In this document: piece after piece, positions 27,456-36,236 of the stretch
Numbering within the stretch: position 1 is the first letter of the stretch
Layout of the letters: each line of letters starts with the position of its first letter
Source of the DNA: Saprospiraceae bacterium
Lineage (GTDB): Bacteria > Bacteroidota > Bacteroidia > Chitinophagales > Saprospiraceae
Reading direction: 5' to 3'
Assembly (NCBI GenBank): GCA_016715465.1
Contig: JADKAA010000027.1
Location: 1-64,000, forward strand
DNA: 64,000 bases
The notes under the pieces: model-generated
The model's input: only the letters and a program-made list of their open reading frames with translations
What the model was told of the DNA's origin: nothing
The model's database searches: none
Position numbers and translations under genes: made by a program

Positions 27456-28814
27456 ATGCTCATAAGATTCCTCGTCAAGAACCTGTTTTCCTTTAAGGAG
27501 CTCACAGAGTTTAACATGCTTCCCGGCAGGTTTAACCGTATGCCTTACCATGTGTATGAGGCCGATGGCATTTCGCTGCTTAAACTTAATGCCATGTATG
27601 GGGCCAACGGGGCGGGCAAAAGCAATCTTATTAAGGCATTGGCTTTATTGGGCCAGTTTGTAGAAACCGGTAATCTTCCTATTGAGCTTTTGATTGAAAC
27701 CTTCAAGTTCGATAAAGAAAGCCGCAAAAAGGATGTGTACCTCGGTGTGGAATTTATCAAAGATGAAGTTCCTTTTTATTATGGCATTACCGTTAACCAG
27801 GGCATTATTGTAGAAGAGGAACTGCAATTCAGTGGCGTCGGTAAAAAAGAAGACTACATATTGTTTACCAGAACTGACAAGCCCGATGATAAAGAGCTTC
27901 AATTGACCTTTTGTAAAGAGGTAATGGAAGACAAAGAAGCATCTGTTTTCCCTTTCTTTTTAAAAAATGAAATATTGGAAAGAAACAAGCCTGTATTGTT
28001 TCACATGGCCAGCCGCAAGAATAAGGTCTTCGATAATTTCAAAAAAGCCTTGCAGTGGTTCACACATGATTTAGTTCCAGTAATGCCCAATGCAAGGCCA
28101 ACGGGTTTAACCATACACCTGGAAGAGGATGCTGGTTTTTATCAATTTGCATCACAGGTAATGCAGTCGTTCAATACGGGTATTAAAAGCATAAATGTGG
28201 ATACCATTCCCATTGAAGATTTTTTTGGAGAGGATGATAAGCAGCAAGCAGAACGCATAACCGCAGAGTTAAAGGCAAATCCCGATAAAATAAGGCCATT
28301 CTTAACCGCACATGAAGAAATATTGTTTGTGTTACGGCAAAACAAAGTGGTGGCAAAGCGGCTGTATTTTTTGCATGATACAGATGGTGGCGAAGCAAAA
28401 TTTACTGCTGCTGAAGAATCAGATGGCACAAGGCGCTTGCTGGATTATTTACCTGCCTTTTATGCAGCCATCAAATCAAAACGGGTGTACCTGGTAGATG
28501 AAATAGAAAGAAGCATTCATCCGCTGTTGATTAAAGAACTCATCAATAAATTTTCGCATGATGAAAAAACGCATGGGCAATTAATATTCTCCACCCACGA
28601 ATCAAACTTATTGGATCAAGATATTTTCCGGCCCGATGAAATCTGGTTTGCCGAGAAGAATAAAGAAGGTGCTACGGAAATATATGCATTAAGTGAGTTT
28701 AAAGAACACCACACCATTGACATCAGAAAGGCTACCTGAATGGTCGCTATGGAGGCATCCCTTTTTAGGGAATTTAAAGACTTAAACTGGGAGAAATATG
28801 CCGAAGCCAACTAA
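27456..28814 (+). CDS. AAA-family ATPase (RloA/AbiLi-like), frameshifted at 3' end
   Basis: An ABC/SMC-like ATPase of the AAA_15/AAA_21 type, about 450 residues. Walker A is GANGAGKSNLI near residue 50. The Walker B/ABC end is VYLVDEIERSIHPLL near residue 345, followed by QLIFSTHESNLLDQ with the switch His. It overlaps a Toprim-like RloB gene, the pairing seen in the AbiL abortive-infection system (AbiLi/AbiLii), where an ATPase sensor controls a nuclease-like partner. The frame breaks near 28727. Other frames give KGYLNGRYGGIPF and then LNWEKYAEAN, ending at 28814, a natural end overlapping the RloB start by 17 bp. Confidence 0.8.
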
Positions 28815-29445
28815 GTTCACCTACGAAAAGAAAGCACCCTTCAGGGATGCCTTTCTTTTTATTATTGTTTGCGAAGGCACCAACCGGGAGCCTGACTACT
28901 TCCGTTTTTTTGATGGCATGTCGTCCAGAGTAAAGGTAGTTCCGCTGCAAAGTGTTGGTGGCAGTGCCCCCAATCAATTGGTTGGAGTGGCCTTAGCTGC
29001 TGAACAGGAATTATCAGTAGACCCTGCGGTTGATAGGTTGTGGTTTGTAATTGATACCGACAGATGGCGTAATCATTTACATACCATCAGGCAGCAGTGT
29101 GCTCAACATCCTAATTGGCAGGTTGCACAAAGCAATCCCTGTTTTGAAGTATGGCTTTATTTCCATGCAAAGGCACAGCTGCCAGTATTGGCCAATATTG
29201 GGCAATGCAACAACTGGAAGCCTCACCTGCCAACTGTTATTCAGGGCGGGTTTAACCCGGATTTTCATCCTATTGCCATTGAAACGGCCACGGTAAATGC
29301 CAAGGCAGCTTACCAGGCAACGGGTTATTTTCCAGATGCCGGCAGCACCCAGCTTTGGGAATTAGGGGAGGAATTGATTCCATTGATTAAAAAGGAGTTG
29401 GATGTTTTAAAACATAGGTTTCCGGCACCTGTGGTGATTGGATAG
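28798..29445 (+). CDS. rloB: RloB-family Toprim-like protein (AbiLii-like)
   Basis: A 215-residue RloB-domain protein. The predicted Toprim acidic residues are visible: Glu in IIVCEGTNREPDYF near residue 24, and the DxD of VIDTDRW near residue 85. NPCFEVWLYFHA around residue 115 is the family hallmark. RloB proteins are thought to be nucleases guarded by the neighbouring ATPase; activity on tRNA or other RNA has been proposed for the family but cannot be inferred here. It is probably the toxic effector of the two-gene module. Confidence 0.8.
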   Translation: MPKPTKFTYEKKAPFRDAFLFIIVCEGTNREPDYFRFFDGMSSRVKVVPLQSVGGSAPNQLVGVALAAEQELSVDPAVDRLWFVIDTDRWRNHLHTIRQQCAQHPNWQVAQSNPCFEVWLYFHAKAQLPVLANIGQCNNWKPHLPTVIQGGFNPDFHPIAIETATVNAKAAYQATGYFPDAGSTQLWELGEELIPLIKKELDVLKHRFPAPVVIG

Positions 29446-29570
29446 CTTATTGACCTTAGATCACCTTATTTAGGACACTTGTCTTTTCTTAGACATATTT
29501 AAGCAAACTATTGATATTGAGGCTGTTATTTTTTCATGTAAGTTAGACAGAAACCTATATTTTGTCAATA

Positions 29571-29625
29571 ATTCGTATTTTAATAGCATAATGTACAATA
29601 TTCGTATTTTAATACGATATTTTTG
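29571..29625. promoter_or_regulatory. 15-bp direct repeats, dyad and -7 box before the SatD-like gene
   Basis: ATTCGTATTTTAATA occurs at 29571-29585 and 29600-29614. The second copy extends into the perfect dyad CGTATT-TT-AATACG. TATTTTTG at 29618-29625 matches TAnnTTTG immediately after. The rest of the 241-bp gap (29446-29686) is A/T-rich with no gene. The arrangement suggests a regulated promoter, perhaps bound by the HTH of the SatD-like protein. Confidence 0.45.
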
Positions 29626-29686
29626 AATTATCTACTTTTTAGCGATAAATTGTATAATTCGCCAAAAAGAACTATATCTTTAATGT

Positions 29687-30334
29687 ATGATAGTTCTGGG
29701 TGCCGTTATTACAGCCGATATTGTTAACTCAACAGCCATGGGCAGCAAAGCTGCCGGAGAGCTTCGTTCCATTCTGGAGCAGCTGATCAATGCCAACCAA
29801 GCAAAATTCCTTTCTTTTTACCGGGGCGACAGTTTCCAAAGCTACCTGGTGGACCCTTACCCGGCTTACAAGCTGGCCCTCCGCCTTCGTACAGCTGCCC
29901 GGATTTTCGAAAATCAGCTTCCGGACATAAAGACCGACCTTAAAATTTCTATTGGCATCGGCAGCATCGAAACACCGGTAACACAGATAAAAACAGCACA
30001 GGGGGAAGCATTTCTGCTATCGGGCAGGGGACTGGATGAACTGGAGAAAACGGGACGCAGGTTAATTATCCGCTGCGGGGATGAAAAGGTAAACACAACA
30101 CTGGAAACCATCAGCCTGTTTACCGACTACCTCTTTGACGCCTTAACTTATAAACAGGCGGAAGTGTTGCAGCATTTGCTGAACAACCGCACTCAAATAG
30201 AAACAGCTAAAGTGTTGGATAAATCCCAGTCAACTGTAAACAGGCATGTACAGTCGCTTGGGTGGAAACAGATGGAGGAGTTGCTGAGGCTGTATAACCA
30301 AAGCATACAACAAACCACCCCCATAAATGGATAA
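29687..30334 (+). CDS. SatD-like protein with C-terminal HTH
   Basis: A 215-residue protein. The N-terminal 130 residues (GAVITADIVNSTAMGSKAAG, SFYRGDSFQSYL, ISIGIGSI) have the beta-alpha pattern of SatD and of class III nucleotide-cyclase-like folds. Residues about 155-205 are a helix-turn-helix (TYKQAEVLQHLLNNRTQIE, KVLDKSQSTVNRHVQSLGW). SatD-like genes are widely paired with a DUF3307 membrane protein, as here with an 8-bp overlap; the function of the pair is not established. It may sense a nucleotide signal and regulate transcription from the repeats upstream. Confidence 0.7.
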   Translation: MIVLGAVITADIVNSTAMGSKAAGELRSILEQLINANQAKFLSFYRGDSFQSYLVDPYPAYKLALRLRTAARIFENQLPDIKTDLKISIGIGSIETPVTQIKTAQGEAFLLSGRGLDELEKTGRRLIIRCGDEKVNTTLETISLFTDYLFDALTYKQAEVLQHLLNNRTQIETAKVLDKSQSTVNRHVQSLGWKQMEELLRLYNQSIQQTTPING

Positions 30335-31034
30335 TGCAATCATTTGGCTCATCCGGCTGCTGGCCGCACATTTAGTTACCGACTTTGTACTGCAACCCAC
30401 CAGCTGGGTAGAGGCAAGAAGAACAGCCCACCATAAGGCAAAACAATTTTGGTATCACATTTTACTTACTGCACTGGTAGCCGGATGGTTCACCTGTTTC
30501 GACACCTGGTGGGTGCCGCTGGTAATACTTGTCAGTCATGGCCTCATTGACTGGTGGAAGAGTTATCGGGAAAACAACGTATTGTATTTTGCCATTGACC
30601 AGCTGCTCCACTTGCTGGTGATATTTATTATATGGTGGGTCAAATTTCCTGAAGTTATATCCCTGAAACAGGTGTTCCAGGCTTGTATGGTTGATGAAAA
30701 AATATGGGTGGTGGGTATTGCATTGGTATTCCTCACAAGCCCTGTCGGTATTCTTATCGGTATGATTACAAAATCATTCAGAGACCAGATACCAAACCAT
30801 AATGAACAAAGTTTGGAAAATGCAGGTGCGTGGATAGGTATTTTGGAAAGGCTGATCATTTTCTTTTTGGTATTGATTAGTCAATACGAAGCCATCGGCT
30901 TATTGGTAGCAGCAAAATCTATCATTCGTTTAAAAGAAGGTGAGCAAAAAATGAGTGAATATGTATTGGTAGGTACGCTTATCAGTATATCCGTAGCCCT
31001 GCTTACAGGCTATATTGTTTCAAAGTCTATTTAG
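30327..31034 (+). CDS. DUF3307 family membrane protein
   Basis: A 235-residue polytopic membrane protein. The family start LIRLLAAHLVTDFVLQPTSW is diagnostic, followed by HHKAKQFWYHILLTALVAGW, LVILVSHGLIDWWKSY and FAIDQLLHLLVIFIIWW. Further helices lie near residues 125-150 and 170-200, and a last one at the C-terminus. It is the usual partner of SatD-like proteins. It lies 5 bp before the DUF1998 helicase gene, so the pair is embedded inside the defence operon rather than beside it. Confidence 0.78.
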   Translation: MDNAIIWLIRLLAAHLVTDFVLQPTSWVEARRTAHHKAKQFWYHILLTALVAGWFTCFDTWWVPLVILVSHGLIDWWKSYRENNVLYFAIDQLLHLLVIFIIWWVKFPEVISLKQVFQACMVDEKIWVVGIALVFLTSPVGILIGMITKSFRDQIPNHNEQSLENAGAWIGILERLIIFFLVLISQYEAIGLLVAAKSIIRLKEGEQKMSEYVLVGTLISISVALLTGYIVSKSI

Positions 31035-31039
31035 TTATT

Positions 31040-34000
31040 ATGGATCCATTCAAGATATACCAGGAGGTAAAAGATCAGTATTATTCTTTTATCAAAACCT
31101 TCCAGGTTTTTAAGAATAAAGAAATTGAGGCCTTTGTTGCAAACGCCGTGGCCAACAGGCAAATGCTGTGGCAGGAACCTATTATCCAGATTACTAAGCG
31201 CTTTAAAAGCGGGTTGACTATAAAGGAACTGATTGCCAAAAAATTGTTGCATCCGGCAACAGAATCCATTTTTAAAATTGATCCCTATTCACATCAGGAA
31301 AAAGCAGTAGACATAACCTGCGGTAAAGAACAAAACCTGGTTGTAACCACCGGAACAGGTTCGGGTAAATCGTTGACTTTTGAATTACCGGTAGTAAATT
31401 ATTGCTTGCATGCAAAGGATAAAGGACTGACGGGCATCAAAGCCATTGTTATTTACCCCATGAATGCGTTGGCAAACTCTCAATACCAGGAACTGGCTAA
31501 TAAACTGGAAGGTACTGGGTTAAAGATTGGCCTTTATACAGGCGATACAGAGGAAGAGGGAGGAGCTGCTTTAACGGCGTATAAAAAAATATTTGGTGAC
31601 GATGCAGTTCCGAAAGACTCAGAAATTATAGACCGCCAGCAATTAAGAAGAACGCCACCTGATATTTTGATCACCAACTATGTTCAGTTGGAGTTAATGT
31701 TGACAAGAATACAGGACAACAGCTTGTTTAGTGAAGGAAAGAAAGAAAACCTGCGTTTCCTGGTATTGGATGAAATACATACTTATAGCGGTAAGCAGGG
31801 AGCAGATGTAGCTTTTCTCATTCGGCGATTAAAGCAGAAGACTAATACAAAAGGTAAATTGTTATGCATTGGCACTTCTGCTACCATGGTAAGCGATAAA
31901 GCTGATGGCAAGTCAAGTGAAGCCGTTTCCGGCTTTGCTTCGAGATTATTTGGAGAAGAATTTCTTCCCGAAAATGTTGTCACAGAAGAAGAAGACAAAT
32001 CAGTTTGGTTTGATGGAAAACGACTTAGCGATAGGATAACAATTACGGAAGAGGAGTTGAACGCTTTTGACTTACAAAACACACAAACCGCCTTGCCCTT
32101 ATTTAAGGCAATAATGGGCTTTGAGTATAACGGTGAGTTAAGCAGAAGAGGACTGGGGGAATCATTAAAAGATTCGCTGTTGTTATCATTTCTCGAACGG
32201 TCTTTGAAGGAAGTAAAGGATTTAGGAACCCTTATCCAGGAATATCAGCAGGGTTATCGTAGTAATGAAACAAAAGATAAATGCCGGATAGAAATTCATG
32301 CAGGGCTATTACTCGGTATGGCAGGCACCGTAATATCAGGAATGGGAAGAGAAGTGCCAAGGTTTGTACCCAAAGTTCATGCATTTTACAATCAGGGCTC
32401 AGAACTGAAAGGTTGTTTGATAGATGGATGTGGCTACCTGAGTGATACCGGGGAAACTACCTGCCCTAAATGCGAAGAAGAAGGGAGGCCAGAGGCAACC
32501 TTATATCCTTTGCACTTTTGCAGAACCTGTGGCCAGGAGTATTACGGAATGACTTATGATAAAGACAACGGTAAAACAACACCCTGGAGTTTTAACGATG
32601 ATAAATCCAAAGGGATTGCCGGGTACTATTCCAAAGAACATAAAGAAACATCAACCGACCTTCCTGAAAATTGGCTTACTCCCAAGAAACGAGAATTAAA
32701 GAGCCAGTATAAAGATAGAAAACCATTATTAGGCAAATTGGATTCTACAGAAAACAGGTTTACACCTTATTTTGAAGACGAAGAAGAGCGGGGAACATTG
32801 GTTCCGCAACCATTACCCTATTGTTTAAATTGCCGTACTTATCATTCAGGCGCATCAACGGAATATTCAAAGCTCTTCCAGCTCAATTCAGTAGGCAGGG
32901 CAACCGGTACAGACGTTATTGTAAGTGCTTCATTAAATGCCTCACCCAAGTTAGAAAGAAAAGTAATTGGGTTTACCGATAACCGGCAGGATGCCGCATT
33001 TCAGGCTGGGCATATGGATCACTGGTATAACCAGATATATTTCCGCAGGGCATTGTATAACATCTTAAAGGATCAGCAGGATTACATTCCGGTTAATGAA
33101 CTTCCCAAGTTGCTATATCCGCTAATCATTCATGACGAGTCTAATATCCCATTTGTCCAGAGAAGAATTTTCAAAAATAAATTTCTGGAATACCTTGAAA
33201 CATACCTGTATGTAGAAATACGGGGAACCAAACGATTCATATCAATTAACCTGGAGGATGTTGGCTTATTAGAAGTCGGATATGAACAATTGGCGGAAGC
33301 CATCAACCAGCCTGAAATTGAAAAATTTGACTTCTTAAAGCACATATCAAAGCCATTGTTGCATGACTATGTCAAAGGTTTTCTTGAAATATTCCGGAGA
33401 GAAATGGCTATCGGTCATTCTAACTTAATTGACAGGGCAACTTTCAAACAGCAAACAATTAATGTTATTCAAAACTATGCTCCCGAAAAGCGAATATTTG
33501 AAGCGGTAGAGGATACAAATGTGGGGGTATTTACAAATGCTGATAAAGACACATTTAGATTTAGTGATTTCACCTTCCATGCGTTGGATAATTCAAGGGC
33601 ATTAACTACATGGATAAAAAAGTGCTTTGAGCTTGAGCACTCACAACAAATTGTTTCCTTAATTCAGGAAACAATTTCCTTCCTGAAGCAGATTGGATAT
33701 ATCACCTTACAACGGTTTAAGGGACATGACATATACTACCTTGACCCGGTAATGATTTTAGTGAAAGCTCCTAAACAGGAATTTAAAAAAGAGTGTAAAA
33801 AATGCGGTTCAAAATACAATTGGAATGAAGTAAACTACTGTCTTAAATCAACTTGTAAAGGAACACTGGAAGAAGCAAAGCTGGAAGAGAATTATTACTA
33901 CCATCAATACACCTTGCCTTTTGATGGTTCAGAGAATATTGTTTCGGAAGATCACTCAGGTCAGGTGGATGGCCAAACGAGAAAGGAAAGAGAAAACAAG

Positions 34001-36195
34001 TTTAAGAAAACTCCCCCGAGATTCAATTTCTGGTAGCTACTCCTACAATGGAGTTAGGCATTGACATTGGTACGCTTTCTTCCGTGTATTTGAGGAATGT
34101 TCCTCCAAGTCCAAGCAATTATGCTCAAAGAGCTGGTAGGGCTGGTCGTAGTGGCCAGGGCTCAATTGTGCAAACTTTTTGTGGTAGCGGTCCGGGAAGA
34201 GGAGCACATGATCAATACTATTACAGGCGTCCAGTTGAAATTGTATCAGGTAAAATTGCAGTACCAAGATTTAATCTCTCCAATGCCTCCTTATTTTCTG
34301 CACATATTAACTCTTTGGTTTTACAGGTTATATCAGAAAAAATCTGGGCACGGCCATCAGAGTTTATTGATTTCAGCGACTTTAATGAATTGCCTGTTAT
34401 CAACAGTTATCTTGAATCATTGCTAAAGGCAGTTCAGGATAATAAGACGAAGATTTTGCAGAACATAAAAGAAGCTTTTGGAAAGGAAATAGAGGATTCT
34501 GAAAGACAAATAACATGGAATGAGGTGGAGGAACAGATTGGGGAGTTTGTTTACAGATTTGACAGGGCTTTTGATAAAATGAGAAGTGATTACCGGGAAT
34601 CACTAAAAGAAATTCTCGAAATCAATAAAATGAAAATTGATGATAAAGCCCATGACTTTGTGCTTTCAAGCCGGAGAGAAGCATTAGAAAAAAGGAATGA
34701 AAATATTAAAAATGGCAAGGAAGAATTTTATGTGTACAGGTATTTGAGCCAGGTGGGTTTCTTACCAAATTATGCATTTCCTCAAAAGGTCACTTCCATT
34801 AAATTCCTCCACCAAAAGGAAGAGGAAGAGTTGGTACGAGACCAGAATATTGCTATCAGGGAGTTTGCTCCTCATAATACACTTTATTTTGGTGGGTTGA
34901 AATATGCGGTACAGTATGTAAGTAAAGAAACCGACCCAAATAATGTTATTAGTACGGCAGTTTGTCCGGACTGTGAGCATATAGAATTACTCTCCAATTC
35001 GAGTCCGTTTCCCACTAATTGTCCTAACTGTGGTACAGTTTGGGAATCAAACAGACCCTTCGCTGCATTGAAATTTCCAAGAATGAGAGGAGAAAGAAGA
35101 ACGAGGATTACCGCCGATGAAGAGGAGAGACTGAAAGGTGGATATAAGATTATAAACAGCTATAAGCCTACTTCCAAAGCAGTTGTCAAAGAGATAAAGA
35201 TGAATGGGAAACCCATCTGTAAACTGGCATTTGAAAGGAGTGCTCAGATGCGTCATTTAAATATGGGGCAGATGGCAGATTATTCCGAACAACGCATTGG
35301 ATTCAATCTTGATCCGGTAAATTTCAAATGGGTGCAGTTTTCCAAACTGGATGAACACTGCAAAGAGAAGAATCTGAGCAAAGGCCAGATGCGAACAAAT
35401 GTCTCGCTGCTTACGGAGTCAAAGAATGATGTTATTGTCCTGCAATTAACAGAGTCCTTTGTTGGTAATGAAGAAATATTTGCCAAAACCCTTTTAAACG
35501 CTTTTATACAAAGCCTTTGCACCGTATTGAATCTGGATGATGATGAGATCAATGGTTTATACCAGCCCATTCTGGGGCAAAATGGAAAGATGATTATTTA
35601 TGAGACTTCAGAAGGGGGAACTGGAACGCTGTCTGCAATTGCAAATGATATTCATTTATTGAAGAGAATAAGCAATAAGGCATTAGAATTACTGCATTTT
35701 GATGCTCAGGGTAATGATGTTGAAGGAGCTTGTTTGAAATCCTGTTATTCCTGTATTTGCAATTTCTATAACCAGAGAGACCATAGATTATTTGATAGGA
35801 GTACCGTAAAAGATTTCCTGCTTCAGCTCACTGTTACAGATGATATGTCCTCTACTATTGACGACAATGTTCAATTCGATACGTTTATGCAACATGAACT
35901 TTCTACACTGGAGAAAAAAGTTCTGGTTGTGATGAAAGAGATAAAAATTAGAATGCCTGAAGAACTGCATAAAATTATCTTTAAAGACGATGACCCCATT
36001 GCTGAAGCGGACTTGTTTTACAACCCCAAAATATGTGTATTTATTGATGGCCCTGATCATGATAAAGAACATATAAAGCTGGATGATGAAAGAAAAAGGA
36101 CAAAGTTGAAGAAATTGGGGTATAAAGTAGTGGTGATTCATCATGCCAACATACAAAAGGGAATTGAACTATTACAAGCATCTATCATAAACTAA
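31040..36195 (+). CDS. large DEAD/DEAH helicase with DUF1998 and C-terminal nuclease-like segment (DruE/DrmA-DrmB-like), frameshifted
   Basis: One protein of about 1718 residues, broken only by a one-base change in a C-run near 34015. Motifs: VVTTGTGSGKSLTFELP (Walker A, near residue 110), VIYPMNALANSQ, LVLDEIHTY (DEIH, near 242), IGTSATMVS. After the break come LVATPTMELGIDIG and NYAQRAGRAGRSGQG (motifs V-VI). Zinc-type cysteine clusters occur at CGYLSDTGETTCPKC, CRTCGQEYYG, CKKCGSKYNW and CPDCEH/CPNCG. The DUF1998/MZB end is YETSEGGTGTLSA and CLKSCYSCICNFYNQRDHRL. The last 70 residues (YNPKICVFIDGPDHDKEH) resemble a DUF559/Vsr-like nuclease. In length and layout it is closest to Druantia DruE and to a DrmA-DrmB fusion. 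Confidence 0.8.
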
Positions 36196-36221
36196 ATTTG
36201 TATTAATTGTAAATAAATTTG
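36193..36221 (+). promoter_or_regulatory. two TAAATTTG boxes before the Argonaute gene
   Basis: TAAATTTG at 36193-36200 and 36214-36221 each fit the TAnnTTTG -7 consensus. No -33 box at proper spacing is obvious, so promoter activity is uncertain. Confidence 0.25.
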
Positions 36222-36236
36222 GGAAAACAATAATTT

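Noticed and set aside
27456..29445. PARIS (AriA/AriB) assignment for the ATPase pair
   Set aside because: The second protein has RloB features rather than the DUF4435 pattern of AriB, so AbiL-like is the better comparison.
34048..36195. Separate DrmB gene distinct from the upstream helicase
   Set aside because: The first codons are helicase motif V and VI (MELGIDIG, QRAGRAGRSGQG), which belong to the upstream protein; a C-run error explains the break.
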